From positions 31,053 through 95,052 of the forward strand of contig MU626332.1 of the NCBI GenBank assembly GCA_025603075.1: DNA of 64,000 nt. Direction: 5' to 3'. This DNA is from Neoconidiobolus thromboides FSU 785 (Eukaryota; Entomophthoromycota; Entomophthoromycetes; Entomophthorales; Neoconidiobolaceae). A program made the translations under genes and the position numbers. Numbering within the stretch: the first letter of the stretch is position 1; the number at the start of each line of letters is the position of its first letter. Below, piece after piece: positions 36,302 through 48,196 of this stretch. The notes beneath the pieces were generated by a model. That model had not been told where the DNA came from. It did not search any database and saw only the letters and a list, made by a program, of their open reading frames with translations.

Positions 36302-36916
36302 TATTTTATTAGGTGAAACTGTGGTCGCAAGATCTCTTTTATTGTTGAAAAACTTGGCCTAAATTTTATTATTATTAAATACCAATGCTCTCTTATTTTT
36401 GAATTTTATTGAATTTTATGAATTTTTATTTAATCTTTTCTTTTTCAAATTTACAATCAAACCAAAGTCTAACTATTTTATCAGTGCAAGTAAATTTTAG
36501 ATAAGGTCGGATTAAAAAAGATACAGGTTGAGGGAAACGTGCGAAGGTTAAGGTAAAAGTAAGTGGGAAGTGAGAGGTAAATTATGCAATTGTAAAAAGG
36601 GACTTTAATTTGAGAGGCCTAGTTCAGAAGATATCGTGTTCTTTTTATATTTCCTTTTTACAAAATTAGTCACTTTGAAACTAAAATTATATATTTAGAC
36701 TAAAAGTAAGAATAAATTAATCACCAATAAAATTGAAGCATCATGTCATCTTTTTTCGAAAAACACTTAAATTAGCAAATCATTGATAAAAAAGACTTAA
36801 TAGCAATTTAAGTCAGCTGAGAATACTCAAAAACATAAAATATATATAAAGGAAAAAAATTCATTGTAATAAACCTTTATTTCCTTTCAATATTTTAAAT
36901 AATAAAAATTAAAGAG
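36302..36916. other. intergenic with a purine-rich stretch
   Basis: About 36510-36620 is purine-rich and visibly richer in G than its surroundings (GGTTGAGGGAAACGTGCG, AGTGGGAAGTGAGAGG). It may be an upstream control region of the T-protein gene, or a noncoding RNA. No ORF. Confidence 0.5.
36841..36852 (+). promoter_or_regulatory. TATA box of GCV1
   Basis: TATATATAAAGG, 65 nt before the ATG at 36917. Confidence 0.5.
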
Positions 36917-38484
36917 ATGCTCCAAACAATAACTCGTCAAAGAGCAACGGCCAATATTGTTCAAAGATTATTATTACGTACTTTAGCTAGTAGTGTGCAA
37001 GGTAAATTTTATTGTTAAATTAACTTGAAATATTAATATTAAATCAATCATTCTTGTTTTGTATAGCTGAAGTAAAAAAGACAAGTCTACATTCCTTCCA
37101 TGAATCTCAAGGTGGACAAATGGTAAGTTTTGCTGGTTGGAGTTTACCAGTAAAATACAGTGATTTATCCGTTTCTCAATCCCACCATCATACTCGTAAA
37201 AATGCATCTATTTTTGATGTTTCTCATATGTTACAAACAAAGTAAGCTTTCATTTTATAATTATTGGCATTCTTTAAAAACTATATTGACATAACAACCA
37301 TTTTTAGATGGACTGGTAAAGATCGTATAAAATTTATTGAAACTTTAGTTGTTGGAGATATTTTAAACCTCCCAGAAGATACCGCTACACTATCCTTATT
37401 CACCAATAAAAATGGTGGCATCATAGATGATACCGTTATATGTAAACATAGCGATCATCTTTATGTAGTATCCAATGCTGGTTGTGCTGATAAAGATTTA
37501 GCTCATATTCGTCAACAACTGAAAGAATTTCAACAACAAGGCGGTGACGTTGATGTGCAAGTGATCGACACTCATTCCCTTTTGGCTTTGCAAGGTATGT
37601 TGAATTGTTTTATAGTTGAGATGAGAAATATGCTAATGGTTTATTTTGTAGGTCCTAAAGCTGCTGAAGCTTTACAAGCATTAGTAAAGGAAGATTTAAA
37701 AGAAATGAACTTTATGACTGGTAAACCCATTTCAATTAAAGGAATTGAGTGCCATGTTGCTAGAGTTGGTTATACTGGAGAGGATGGGTTTGAAGTAAGA
37801 ATACTTTATAGTATTTATTATTTTGTATGTTAAATTTTTTCATTAGATTTCTGTCCCCCATGAGCAAACTGTTGAGCTCACCAATTTATTATTAGAAAAC
37901 GATTTAGTTCGTATGGCTGGTTTAGGAGCCAGAGATTCTTTAAGATTAGAAGCCGGGTTATGTTTATATGGTCATGATTTAAATGAAGAGATTTCTCCTA
38001 TTGAAGCTACTTTAAAATGGACGATTGGTAAGTTGAATTTAATTTGTGTACAAAATATTGAGTAAATTTAATTTTATCTTTTCTTTAGGTAAGCGTCGTT
38101 TACAAGAAGGGGGTTTCTTAGGAGCTGAAAGAATATTTAAAGACATTAAAGATGGTGTTAGTAAAAAAAGAATTGGTTTGATTGTACAAGGTGCTCCTGC
38201 AAGAGGTAAATTTAACTCAACTCTTTAAACTTTGCTTATTAATTCCTACTTTTTACATAATAACAGAGGGAGCTAAGATTTTAGATTCAGAGGATAATGA
38301 AGTTGGTTACGTTACTAGTGGTTGTCCATCCCCAAGTTTAGGGAAGAATGTAGCTATGGGCTATGTTGCTACTAAATTAGCTAAAAGCGGAACGGAATTA
38401 AAGGTTAAAATCCGTAATAAACAATATCAAGCTGTGGTTTCGAAAATGCCATTTACCCCAGCTGGTTATTACAGAAAACCTTAA
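36917..38484 (+). CDS. GCV1: aminomethyltransferase, glycine cleavage system T protein
   Basis: Seven exons (36917-37001, 37067-37241, 37308-37594, 37652-37794, 37847-38027, 38089-38205, 38267-38484) join to 401 aa, the normal length. T protein moves the aminomethyl carbon from the H-protein lipoamide to tetrahydrofolate in the mitochondrial matrix, making methylene-THF and ammonia. The N-terminus [20 protein letters not shown] is Arg-rich with no acidic residue, a good mitochondrial presequence. Family blocks are present: [138 protein letters not shown] and [10 protein letters not shown]. Nothing looks broken. Confidence 0.97.
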
Positions 38485-38742
38485 AGAGATAATATATGGG
38501 TATTCGGAAGGAAGTATATTCTTAATAAAATTTATGAATGATGTTTACTTTGTTTGCGTACTTTTGATGGAACGGTTTTTTTATGATTTATTTGCTTATT
38601 TTGTTTATTCTTAAAAGGTTACTTTTTTAAAAATATGTTTCAAAGTTAAAATTTCCAAATCCCCTAATTTTCAAAATAATCCCACCAATTTTTTAAAAAA
38701 TAAAATTAGACTAATAGAATTAAACTACCCTGTTTTTTTGCA

Positions 38743-38750
38743 TATATAAA
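38743..38750 (+). promoter_or_regulatory. TATA-like box of SSZ1
   Basis: TATATAAA only 24 nt before the ATG at 38767. At this spacing it may lie in the leader rather than act as the TATA element. Confidence 0.35.
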
Positions 38751-38766
38751 AATAAATATACAAAAG

Positions 38767-40565
38767 ATGAGTAATCAAATTGAAAATGATCGTAGTGCTG
38801 TTGTTGGTTTGACCATTGGTTCATTATATTCTTCCGTTGCTGTTATTGATAAGGTAGAGTTAAACGATTAATTGACAAAATGAATTTGAAATTAAAGTAT
38901 AAAATTAGGATGGGCGTCCAAATGTCATTGCTAACGAAGATGGTGAACGTTTAATCCCAACCTGTGTTGCTTTCCGTGGTGATGAAATTGTAATTTTTTG
39001 AAAAACCAATAATTAAATACAATTCAATTAATTACTTTTATTCTAGTTTGCTGGTTCTCAAGCTCATAACCAAGCTGTGCGTAACCCAAAAAATACTTTA
39101 TATAACTTTTTCGATCTTTTAGGAAATGAGTAAGTCAAACTAATATCAGTATTTATTATGAATGTTAATAACAACTTTTATTTATAGCGAAACTAATGAA
39201 ATTGTTTCTTCCCTTAAAGCCAAAGCCAGTTATAAATTAATCACTAAAGATAGTCAATTAGGCTACGAAGTTGAATACAAAGAAAAAGCTACTACCTTCA
39301 CTGCCCATGAAATAGCTGTTCATTTTTTCAAAGTATTGAAGGAAACTGCTTTAACTTTTATCAGTACTCAAGTATCAGCTACCGTGATTGCCGTACCAAT
39401 CTATTATACTGAAGAACAACGTAAAAAGATTACATTAGCTGCTAACGAAGCTGGTTTAAATGTTGAACAAATTGTCAATGAGCCATCCGCTGCTTTATTA
39501 GCTTATGATTCTTTTGATAAATTAGTATTAAGTGATAAAACCGTTATTACTTTCGATCTTGGTGCCAATAGTTTAGATATCAGTTTATTATCAGCTAAAC
39601 AAGGCGTTTATACTTTATTATCTAGTTTACAAGATAGAGAAGTTTCAGGATTAGCTTTAGATCAACTTTTAGTTCAGCATTTTATGAAAGAATTTAAAAC
39701 CAAGAGCAAAATTGATATCACTGATAACCAAAGAGCTTTAGCTAAATTAAGAGTGGGTTGTGAATTAACTAAAAAGACATTGGCTTCTACTAATTCTGCT
39801 CCTTGTTCAATTGAATCTTTAGCTGAAGGCGTAGATTATCATGGTACTATTAACCGTTTACGTTTTGAAATGATGGCTTCCAAATTATTTAATAAAGCAA
39901 TTGCCAGCTTAGAAAAGGCCATTGAAACTGCTGGTTATCATGTAATTGATATTGATGAAGTCATCTTAATTGGTGGTGGTTCAAGAATTCCAAAGTTACA
40001 AAATAGAATTCGCGATTTGTTCCCAGAATCAACTAGTTTAAGACTTGAAATTGAAACTGATGAAGCCGTTTCTAGAGGTTGTGTTATGCAATCTTTACTA
40101 TTAAAAACATTACACGAAACTGAAGACATTAACTTAGATACTTTAGCTAAAGAAGAAGGTTTATCAAATGCTCAACATTTGACTAAACCAATCGGTATAT
40201 TAGATGGTGATAACAAATTTGTAAAATTAATTCCTCAAGATACTCCATTGCCGTTACGTCGTATCTTTAGATTCGAAAATAATGAAGAATCAGCTTTTGT
40301 TCAAGTATTTGAAGGTGAAAAAGAAGCTACTACTATTCAACCAGAAACCCCAGAAAAAGATGATGATGATGATGATGAACCAGAAACCCCAGAGCCATAT
40401 ACTGTTTATTCTTATAAAGCTGGTAAATTAGTTGCTGAAGTTGGTATTGATGGTTTAAATAATGAATCTGCTGTTGAATTACAAATCCAAATTGATGAAC
40501 AATGTAAATTGAATGTATTACTTCGTGATTTAAAGTCAGGTAAAAATTCAGTTGCTAGCCAATAA
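38767..40565 (+). CDS. SSZ1: Ssz1-type Hsp70 of the ribosome-associated complex
   Basis: Exons 38767-38853, 38909-38989, 39047-39129 and 39188-40565 join to 542 aa, close to yeast Ssz1. Ssz1 is the atypical Hsp70 that pairs with zuotin in the RAC and stimulates Ssb at the ribosome exit. The start VVGLTIGSLYSSVAVIDK replaces the usual GIDLGTT. NEDGERLIPTCVAF, AHNQAVRNPKNT, VNEPSAALLAYD, VITFDLGANSLDISLL and VILIGGGSRIPKLQ are the Hsp70 nucleotide-binding motifs. After residue ~370 only a short beta domain follows and no helical lid, the feature that sets Ssz1 apart from Ssa/Ssb. An unusual six-Asp run inside KDDDDDDEPETPEP lies near residue 480. Codons are biased as in NAC-beta, suggesting high expression. 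Confidence 0.95.
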
Positions 40566-41025
40566 AGTGGGAAACGATGAATGAAGCGTTAGTAGAAGGT
40601 ACAAAATTCTGTGTTTTTTTGAAATAAAAGTGAGCTAGAATTCATCACTGATTTGTATTATTTTATTATGTTTAATTAAGTTTCTAATTGACCTTTAAGC
40701 ACATGACTTGTAGTTTAAATTAGCTAAAAACAAATTATTTAATTGATGGTAATCTAGCTTAGTTAAATTAATAGAAATGATTTTTAAGCTTTATAAATTT
40801 ATTATTGCTATTTATCAGTTCTATCTATCATAATACTAATAAAAATATAAGCTTCATAAATTAGAAAGATAAATGAATACTTCAACTTTAATTAGGAACA
40901 CAATATTTAATTTAAAAGATTTCATGGTAGTAATATTACTTTAATTGGAAGCAAATCAACTGATTTTTTTTAAAAAGAAGGGAGCTTAAAATAAAGATCA
41001 CACAAAAATTATAAAACTCATAAGG
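40566..41025. other. AT-rich intergenic
   Basis: Nothing identified apart from the TATA-like box at 41026. Confidence 0.55.
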
Positions 41026-41033
41026 TATAAATA
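41026..41033 (+). promoter_or_regulatory. TATA box of ANKRD13-like gene
   Basis: TATAAATA, 63 nt before the ATG at 41089. Confidence 0.5.
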
Positions 41034-41088
41034 AATTCCCTTCTTTCTCCCTTTCTTTGTATCAACTTAACAAAAGCGCAATCAAAAT

Positions 41089-42904
41089 ATGGTAGAAGCA
41101 AGTCAACTATTTACTTGCAATGATGAATTATTACTCCACAAATTAGTTTTCTTAAAAGATTATGAATTATTAAAAATGATTTTATTTAAAGAAAGAGTCA
41201 AGATCGGAAACAAGTATAAACACCCCTTAATAGATCAGTTGGATAACAGAGGCTGTACAGCGCTTCAATTAGCAATTATGACAAATCAAAGTAATATAGT
41301 AGAGTTATTAGTAAATTACGGCGGTGCCTCTGTATTGATTAGTAATAAAAATGGTTGGAGTCCGCTCAATGAAGCAGTTGCAATTGGAAATAAAGAGATA
41401 CTCAGGATTATTGTAAGTTCAGTTATGTAAATGAGTGGTAATGGGCGATAAATTTAATTGTTTTTGTTTAGCTATTGAAAAAACAAGAAGAAATCAGGAA
41501 GAACTTTTATCAAATGATACCCAAGATTGCTAAGGTTATAGCTAAAGTAGGAATGTTCTTTTTTTATAAATATTTTGTTTATCTTTCGCTATTAGAATGT
41601 TAACGACTTTAAATTTGAAATAAGTTGGAATATGAAAAGTTGGGGTAAGTTGAACTATTTTAATATTCGGTTTGAGTTCATACTTTTTTAGTTCCTATAT
41701 TATCTGGTTTTTGTCCTTCAGATACTTATACTATTTGGAAAAAAGTAATATTTGTTTTTATTAGCAGCAACATTTATTTATTTAGTAGGACTCTAAATTG
41801 AGGATTGATTCAACATTAAGTATTCTTTTTATCATTTATTATTTTTATTGTTTATATTTATACATAAAATAGTTGGATTTGAAAATCTCCGTTGGATTCG
41901 TGGGAAACAAAGTTTTATATTTCAATTAGAAGGTTCAGATGAAAGTAAGTTGTTACTATGATATAATTTTATCTAATGTTTATTTATACATGATATTATT
42001 TTAGCTCCGACAATTACAGCTATAAATCATACGAATAAAATATTTCGTAAAATATTTGACAATCATTCGTTAGAAGGAGATACGTTAATTTATGACAAGA
42101 CAAGAGAAAAAGATGATCAAAAATTAAATAAGAAAATCAACGATTTACTAAATGAAAGGATAGTAAGATTCGAGTAATAACAATAATATGAAAATTAACT
42201 AACAAACTTATCTTCAACAGACAAAGTTTAGTTTATCTGCATCTTCAGTTATTTTTAAACCAGATAATAATTTTATGTGGAATTATAAAACACAGCGTAA
42301 AGAAAAAATCAATGGGTATTTATGTTCAATATGGAAAACGGAAAATTTAATATTAAAAGTGAAATCACGATGTGAACATATGACACTAGAAACAAAATCA
42401 TCAACAAAAGAAAATAGTAGACAAAAAATAACACTAAAAAAAGAAAACAAACAGTTTAAAGGTTTAGATTCCATCTTACCAAATGAGCTCATCACTTATA
42501 AAGATTATTTTGAAACGCAACAATCAGATCATTTACATTTAGGAAAACCATATCAACTCAAAAACTCTTTTTATAATTTAAGTTCCAGTTTATGGATATG
42601 TGAGCATAATCTAGATTCAACAACTACAGCCCCAAAGTTTCCATTAGAGTTAACACATTTTATTCAACTAATTGATGTCTTAGCTTGGTATCAGCCTACT
42701 TTTGCTAATGAATTAGGCTATTTATTAAAGAATAAGTTTCCAACAGGTTTTCCTATGAAAGCGCAGATACCACTGTTGCCTACAATTACATTGAATATTC
42801 AATTTGATAATTTCAACTTTGGTAAATTTGATGAGACCCTTTTTGATATCCCAGATGATGGCTATTCTTCTTGTTCGTTAAGTGAAAAAAGTGGATCAAT
42901 TTAA
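41089..42904 (+). CDS. ANKRD13-like ankyrin and GPCR-chaperone domain protein
   Basis: About eight exons giving around 500 aa. The N-terminus has ankyrin repeats (LLLHKLVFLKDYELLKMILF, RGCTALQLAIMTNQSNIVEL, NKNGWSPLNEAVAIGNKEI). After them come FKFEISWNMKSWVPIL, DTYTIWKKDSKLRIDSTLIG and FENLRWIRGKQSFIFQLEG. These match the ANKRD13 family core, whose C-terminal domain is called GPCR-chaperone in domain databases. The 3-prime exon holds YFETQQSDHLHLGKPYQLKN, SSSLWICE, LIDVLAWYQPTFANEL and FPTGFPMKAQIPLLPTITLN, also family hallmarks. Animal ANKRD13 proteins bind ubiquitinated receptors at endosomes. Ubiquitin-interacting motifs are not evident here. Junctions at 41.5-41.8 kb were read by eye and the one at 41755-41796 needed a second AG. 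Confidence 0.85.
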
Positions 42905-43569
42905 AAAAGTAAATGTGACTACTTTAATTTGGGTTTGTGTGGCTGTTTTTGTCCCTTTGATGGATTGTTAACAAGCTTTTTAAAAGATACTAACAGTCGT
43001 AATTTATTTATTTACAACACTAATAAAAATTGATGTTTTAGTTTTTATTTTTTGTATTTATTTTGAGGTTATTTATGGTATGCTCTCTTAGAACTTGATA
43101 TATTAAAGTATTCTTGCTAATTTTTTTATTTAGTATATAAAAGTAATAGCTTATAATACAACTCCATATCCTATTTATCAATTTTAATAACAATAAAATA
43201 CTATATTTAAGAAAAGTAATGACTTGTATAAAAAATAATAAAATATAACAAAAATGCTACAAAAAATTTAACTAAATTAAACCCTATTATTTATTTCACC
43301 ACCAATTGAATAAGAAACTATTAATTATATTGAAACCATTTGAAACATATAACTAAATGAAGGATCATTGACTTATTAAAGTTTTAAAAAGCTAATTTTG
43401 TCTACAAAGTCAGACTAAAGTTTTAATATTCTCCTTCGAAAATTATTATTTTAAAGCAATATAACCAATTTTACTTATTATGTTTTGGTACTATTAGCAT
43501 AGCTTTTATTTATTAAATATAATATAGGTAAATTAAGTTAGTTAAAATGTAGAATAAAGTTTTATAATT
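42905..43569. other. AT-rich intergenic
   Basis: No ORF or repeat that I can support. Confidence 0.55.
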
Positions 43570-43668
43570 TGGGGATGATTTTTTGATTTCATTACTTTTT
43601 CCATTTTAAACACTATTTGAAATAGAACAGAAAACCTGCTATTTTATAGTCTTTATGCTTAATATACA
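43570..43668 (+). mobile_element. MITE copy 10, right half decayed
   Basis: The left half GGGGATGATTTTTTGATTTCATTACTTTTTCC is clear. After CACTATTTGA the sequence drifts, and the right terminal repeat is not recognisable. Confidence 0.75.
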
Positions 43669-44501
43669 ATATATATAAGAAAACAAAATATGAAAATAGT
43701 TAAGCATTAAGTTTAAACTATTTAATATAGATTTTTACTTTTATCAGCTTTTTTATTACGTATAGTTTGATAATAAATTATAAAAAGAATAAAAATTAGA
43801 ATTTATTAAGCTGAATATCATTTATAGATTTTTTCATTAATAACTTTGGTTTAAAAAATCTAGAAAAGCTATTGATTGCAATAGTAAATTCTTTTGCTAA
43901 TAAAATGTTTCAGTATTGCAATTTCATACCTTTACCGTATTTTCTACATCTAAGAAGCCAGTTATTTATGGGGAAGCTTAATAGTTTATTAACTCAGCGG
44001 AAAATAGGATTTCATTTTTATATTTATTCCTCAATTCATAATAGCATATATACTTATTTCCGATTTAAGAAATAAACTACTTTGACAATGATAGTTAAAA
44101 GAATAAAATTTAATTGTATAAAATAATAGAATTGATTTAATAATCTTATTCAACTATTTAAATAGCGGGTAACTTTCGAGCATTCAAGATTCCGAAAAAA
44201 AGTGGACGAAAGGAGAACATTTAATAACTTAAATTTTCTAAATTGTAAAAAAATAGGGCTTTCGAAATTAATGCAGACTAAAAGATAAACTATAGTGAAA
44301 CACTGAATAAAAGATAAACCCAATATTCTACCGCACTTTAAAACCCAAAGAAATTTAGATGGCTTTATTGATAAAAGTTTAATTATAATTAAATTTATTA
44401 ATTATAAATAATAAACAATGCCATTAGATTAGTTGAATATGTTTAGATTAAAACTTATTCTTTTATTTCATATGTTTTGAGTTGGCTAGTAAATCAAAGT
44501 A
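43669..44501. other. AT-rich intergenic
   Basis: A 67-aa ORF at 43872-44075 shows no coding signs. Otherwise nothing is recognised. Confidence 0.5.
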
Positions 44502-44508
44502 TATAAAG
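44502..44508 (+). promoter_or_regulatory. TATA box of 7TM receptor gene
   Basis: TATAAAG, 47 nt before the ATG at 44549. Confidence 0.6.
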
Positions 44509-44548
44509 GAAGGCCCACTTGGATTTGTTAAAAAGCTTGATTTTAAAA

Positions 44549-45490
44549 ATGGATGAAGGAGCAGATAAAGCTGTGAATATAGCCTTAGCAGTCATAATTT
44601 TTCTATCATTGTTATTCAATACATTACTACTAATTTTGCTAATAAAAAAGAGAAAGCAAGATATTTGGACCTTAAACGATAAGTTAATAGTTGGAGTAGC
44701 AACTATTGATATAGTGGAAGGTATATTTGGAATAAGTTCATCTATTTACCATACAAGTTATGGAGATACATTGCTATATGATAAACCATGGTATTGTCAA
44801 ATATCAGGTTATATAATGACTACTCTTTTACTAAATTCCATTTTATTATTGGTACTTATATCAATTTATAGATATAGAATATTGAGTAAAAAAGCTGGTC
44901 AATATAATTTGAGATATTTATATATCATTCTTGGATTGATTGGAATCATTCACTTTTTTGGGTTACTTTGTTTGGGTTTTTCCAATTTTTATCCAGTTGG
45001 TTCAGGGGCTTATTGTTATCCTAGCTTACATTTAGAAACCCCAGGAATTATATATTATACTGTTATAGCAATTATAAATTTTTTAGCCCCATTGGCCTTC
45101 GGTTTTAGTTATTTAGGAATTTATTTTACATTTCGAAAATTCACAAAAAAAGAGCATATTGAATTGAATGATAGCAACAACGTGAGCTATAAAAATGGGA
45201 AGCCTATTACAAGTATCAGTAATATGTCTAATGATATATCAAACAAAATTTTATTTCGTACAATTATTTATTTATTTCTATACCTCCCAATTTGGTTCCC
45301 TAACTTAGTGTCCATTGGGTGGGACTTAACCCATTTAAACGAAGCTAAAAGGCCACTTATTTTAGATGTACTATCCGTTATTGGTGTATTACTAACTATT
45401 TTAATTAATCCTGTGATGGTCTTCTTATTACGCTCTTCATTGGTATATTCTTTATTAGAACTCTTAAGAATAAGGAGAAATAGACTTTAG
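44549..45490 (+). CDS. 7TM receptor, paralog A of a fungal GPCR-like pair
   Basis: Single exon, 313 aa from the first in-frame ATG (MDEGADKAVNIALAV). Seven hydrophobic segments are visible, with a short N-terminus and a polar third inner loop (HIELNDSNNVSYKNGKP). It shares with the receptor at 51545-52528 the blocks INDKLI-like after TM1, YDKPWYCQISGYIM at TM3, FYPVGSGAYCYPSL in loop 2, YLPIWFPNLVSIGWDLT at TM6-loop 3 and LLTILINPVMVFLL at TM7. The Cys in WYC and in AYC could form the family A disulfide. The DRY site reads ISIYRYRIL, so Asp/Glu is absent. The ligand is unknown. It follows the ANKRD13-like gene on the same strand. Confidence 0.82.
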   Translation: MDEGADKAVNIALAVIIFLSLLFNTLLLILLIKKRKQDIWTLNDKLIVGVATIDIVEGIFGISSSIYHTSYGDTLLYDKPWYCQISGYIMTTLLLNSILLLVLISIYRYRILSKKAGQYNLRYLYIILGLIGIIHFFGLLCLGFSNFYPVGSGAYCYPSLHLETPGIIYYTVIAIINFLAPLAFGFSYLGIYFTFRKFTKKEHIELNDSNNVSYKNGKPITSISNMSNDISNKILFRTIIYLFLYLPIWFPNLVSIGWDLTHLNEAKRPLILDVLSVIGVLLTILINPVMVFLLRSSLVYSLLELLRIRRNRL

Positions 45491-45712
45491 ATTAGATACA
45501 AAATTAGACTAACATAATGGATATTGGGATAGTAGTAGTTTCAAGTTAATTATATTAAGCTATAAATTTCAACTCATTTGATCTTTAACGAGTTGTATTG
45601 TATTATGTGTCAATAGGAAACCTTTCTATACCAATTTGCTTATATTTTAATAAATTGTCATTTAATAAAAATTATTTCAATGCAAATAATACTTTATTAC
45701 ACATTATAATAA
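45491..45712. other. short convergent intergenic
   Basis: Nothing identified. Confidence 0.5.
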
Positions 45713-46936
45713 CTAAAGTCCTTCGTTGGTTTTGATATATTTTCCAAGAGCTTTGACGGCAGCTAAAATCTCTTTACCAGTAGAAGGGATATAGGAAGGT
45801 GGGAGAGCAAAACCATAAGCACCAGTATCCGGTAACTCAATCGCATAAGGATATTTAACACCACCAGTAACATAGGCCCAATCGACAGAAGAGCCATAAG
45901 CCTGATAGATTGTTGAACATATAGTACCTTGTTGGTAATTACGACCATTGACAGCTCTAAGAGCAGCATTGGCTTGTTTAGCAGCAGCATCTTGGGTATC
46001 AAAATCATCAGGGTTTTGATCACAGGTATAACCGAATGGTGACATAAATAATTGTCCATAGGAATGGAAGTCAATATAACTGATGACATTTCCTTTTGAG
46101 GAGATAAAATCAGCAACTGCTTTAGATTCTGGGGCTGAAAAAGCTTCAGATCCTGGATAAGTTTCATCACATTCATTATCGCCTCCTTGCCATTGATAAC
46201 CCCAGTTACGATTAACATCTGTGCCTTCGCATTGACCCCCACTATTTGGTTGACGATTTTTGCGCCATAAACGATCACCATTTCTTGTATATTCGTAACC
46301 ATCTACATTTACTACCGGGATAAAAGTATATTCAAAGGAGTCTAAAAGTTTGGAAATATCAGCATCGGAAGCGTATTTAGAAAAACTACTAATTAAAGTA
46401 ATAACAGTGGCTGGTGAGATCCATTCACGAGCATGGATACCACCATGGTAAATAATACTCTTTGATGGCGAAGCACCTGGTTTACGGAAAGTTATAGCTT
46501 TGATTGGGCGACCTTCATAAGTGTTACCGATTGACGATATGGTAGCAGAACCACGAGAACCAGCAGCAATGGAATCTAACCAGCTGTTTATTTCGCTTAT
46601 TGAGTGGTAACTATCTGAGAAATTAGCTGCACGGGTAGTAATATTCTCTTTATTAAAAAGATCTTGAATGTTTTCACTCAATATTTCGTACTTTAATGGA
46701 AGTGCTTCCTTCACTTTTTTGCTCTGTTCGGGCGTTAGACGAAGGTCTACTTTACCCACCCTTATTGTGTTCCAGCTATCTGCTTTGGAGTTTTTTACAT
46801 AGCTTTTGATTTTGGCAACATCAGACTCATTGGTCACATCAAAGCGATAAAGTTTATGGCCAGTGTAATCTACCTTCTCGGAAATAACTGAAGAGGTAAG
46901 AGTAAGTAAAGTGATTAGTAATGAATTAAATCTCAT
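45713..46936 (-). CDS. secreted M14 metallocarboxypeptidase, type A
   Basis: Intronless, 407 aa. A signal peptide (MRFNSLLITLLTLTSSVIS) is followed by an activation propeptide up to about residue 105, then the catalytic domain. The zinc ligands are in GGIHAREWISPATV (HxxE) and the third His in YIDFHSYGQLF. Substrate-binding residues appear in DVNRNWGY (Asn-Arg). The Tyr of TIYQAYGSSVDW matches CPA Tyr248. The general base Glu is in YAIELPDTGAYGF. The residue matching CPA position 255 is Val, so it should prefer hydrophobic or aromatic C-terminal residues (A-type, not B-type). The Cys pair in the middle (CEGTDV, NECDETY, YTCDQNP, GTICSTI) fits disulfides. It probably digests proteins outside the cell. 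Confidence 0.96.
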   Translation of the reverse strand: MRFNSLLITLLTLTSSVISEKVDYTGHKLYRFDVTNESDVAKIKSYVKNSKADSWNTIRVGKVDLRLTPEQSKKVKEALPLKYEILSENIQDLFNKENITTRAANFSDSYHSISEINSWLDSIAAGSRGSATISSIGNTYEGRPIKAITFRKPGASPSKSIIYHGGIHAREWISPATVITLISSFSKYASDADISKLLDSFEYTFIPVVNVDGYEYTRNGDRLWRKNRQPNSGGQCEGTDVNRNWGYQWQGGDNECDETYPGSEAFSAPESKAVADFISSKGNVISYIDFHSYGQLFMSPFGYTCDQNPDDFDTQDAAAKQANAALRAVNGRNYQQGTICSTIYQAYGSSVDWAYVTGGVKYPYAIELPDTGAYGFALPPSYIPSTGKEILAAVKALGKYIKTNEGL

Positions 46937-48059
46937 GTTTTTTTTACATAGTTTAATTATTATTATTTTACTATTTATACTGTTGGTATTGATTCGAGAT
47001 ATACCGAAATATTATTGTAAAATCAAATGATATATCATAACAGCTCTTTAGTTTACTCAAAAGCTGCATAGGATTAGAAATTACAGTAAATAGTGTAAGA
47101 AGTTATCTGAATGACTTTGCGTAATTAAAGATTTGCTATAAAAAGTGATCCCTTTATTTCCTTATTTTAGTCTGATTTTTACTACCTAAAATATTATGTT
47201 GATAATAAATTTAAACTTATTTTATAATAAGTATTGTCCTGATTGACTTTCTTTTCAATAAAAAATTATTATCCAAATAACTGCAATTCATATAACTTAT
47301 TTTAACATAAGTTAGTTATTGGCTTCTTATTTTTATTAAAGTAGTAGTAATTAGCTAACTACAAGTTAATGATTTAAATTAACAAATGTCTATAATTATA
47401 GCTGCGTGATGAAAATGAAAAAATTTATATTATTAAATAGGGAATGAGATTTTGTAGTTCACTAGGTAGTACTGGATAGAGCTACTAAAACTTTATGTTT
47501 AAATACAGCAACATAACCAAATAAATAAAAAATGATATATAAATTCGGTACTATGATGAAATTTTATAACCTAGTAAGCCAATCTACTAGACATAAGAAT
47601 GTATCGAAATAAAAAAATATGTGAGCAACTAAATAAATACGTTTTAAAAAATAAATTCATCTTTAAATGAATGATTGGAATTAAATTGAGAATTATACAT
47701 ATTTAGCGATATCAATTGTTTTTATTGATTACTCAGATTTATTGTATATGATATTCTTTTAGGCGTGAACACTCAGAGCTTGTTTTGTAGTTATAGCTTA
47801 TGCTATACTATAAACTTTAAAATAACGAATGAATATTCCATATTGTATTTTAATTTTATATGACTACATATCAATCATATAACGTCTCGTTTATAACAAG
47901 ATATTCTATAGGTATTTATCCTCTAATAATATTTCAAATAGGGGCAGTTCACTAGAGGTTAAGTAAAATGCAATAGCCTCGAACCAAATTTTATTGTTTT
48001 TATACATAAAAATAACAATACAGTTCCAAAATAAAAATAAAAATAAAAATAAAAGTACA
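46937..48059. other. 1.1-kb AT-rich intergenic
   Basis: Contains the carboxypeptidase promoter (TATA box at 46971). No ORF or other repeat is recognised. Confidence 0.5.
46971..46979 (-). promoter_or_regulatory. TATA box of carboxypeptidase gene
   Basis: TATAAATAG on the minus strand, about 35 nt before the ATG at 46936. Confidence 0.65.
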
Positions 48060-48158
48060 AAGATGTATTTTTATATTTAGAGTTTCACTAACAGCTTTTC
48101 TACTTAAATAGGGCTTAAAGGATCTAAAGAGTGATGAAGTCAAAAAAACACTCCCATA
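48060..48158 (-). mobile_element. MITE copy 11
   Basis: The core CTACTTAAATAGGGCTTAAAGG and the end GTGATGAAGTCAAAAAAACACTCCCA|TA match the family. It lies 40 nt beyond the stop of the next gene. Confidence 0.85.
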
Positions 48159-48196
48159 CAAAGACATGTTTAGCTTTATTTACACTTAACTATTAA

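Noticed and set aside
36285..36312. Possible 28-nt terminal intron in the coiled-coil gene
   Set aside because: It is shorter than all other introns and gives a stop at once after splicing; the unspliced reading is simpler.
45763..46302. 179-aa ORF in another frame of the same strand as the carboxypeptidase
   Set aside because: It is a shadow of the well-supported M14 carboxypeptidase frame and shows no domain of its own.
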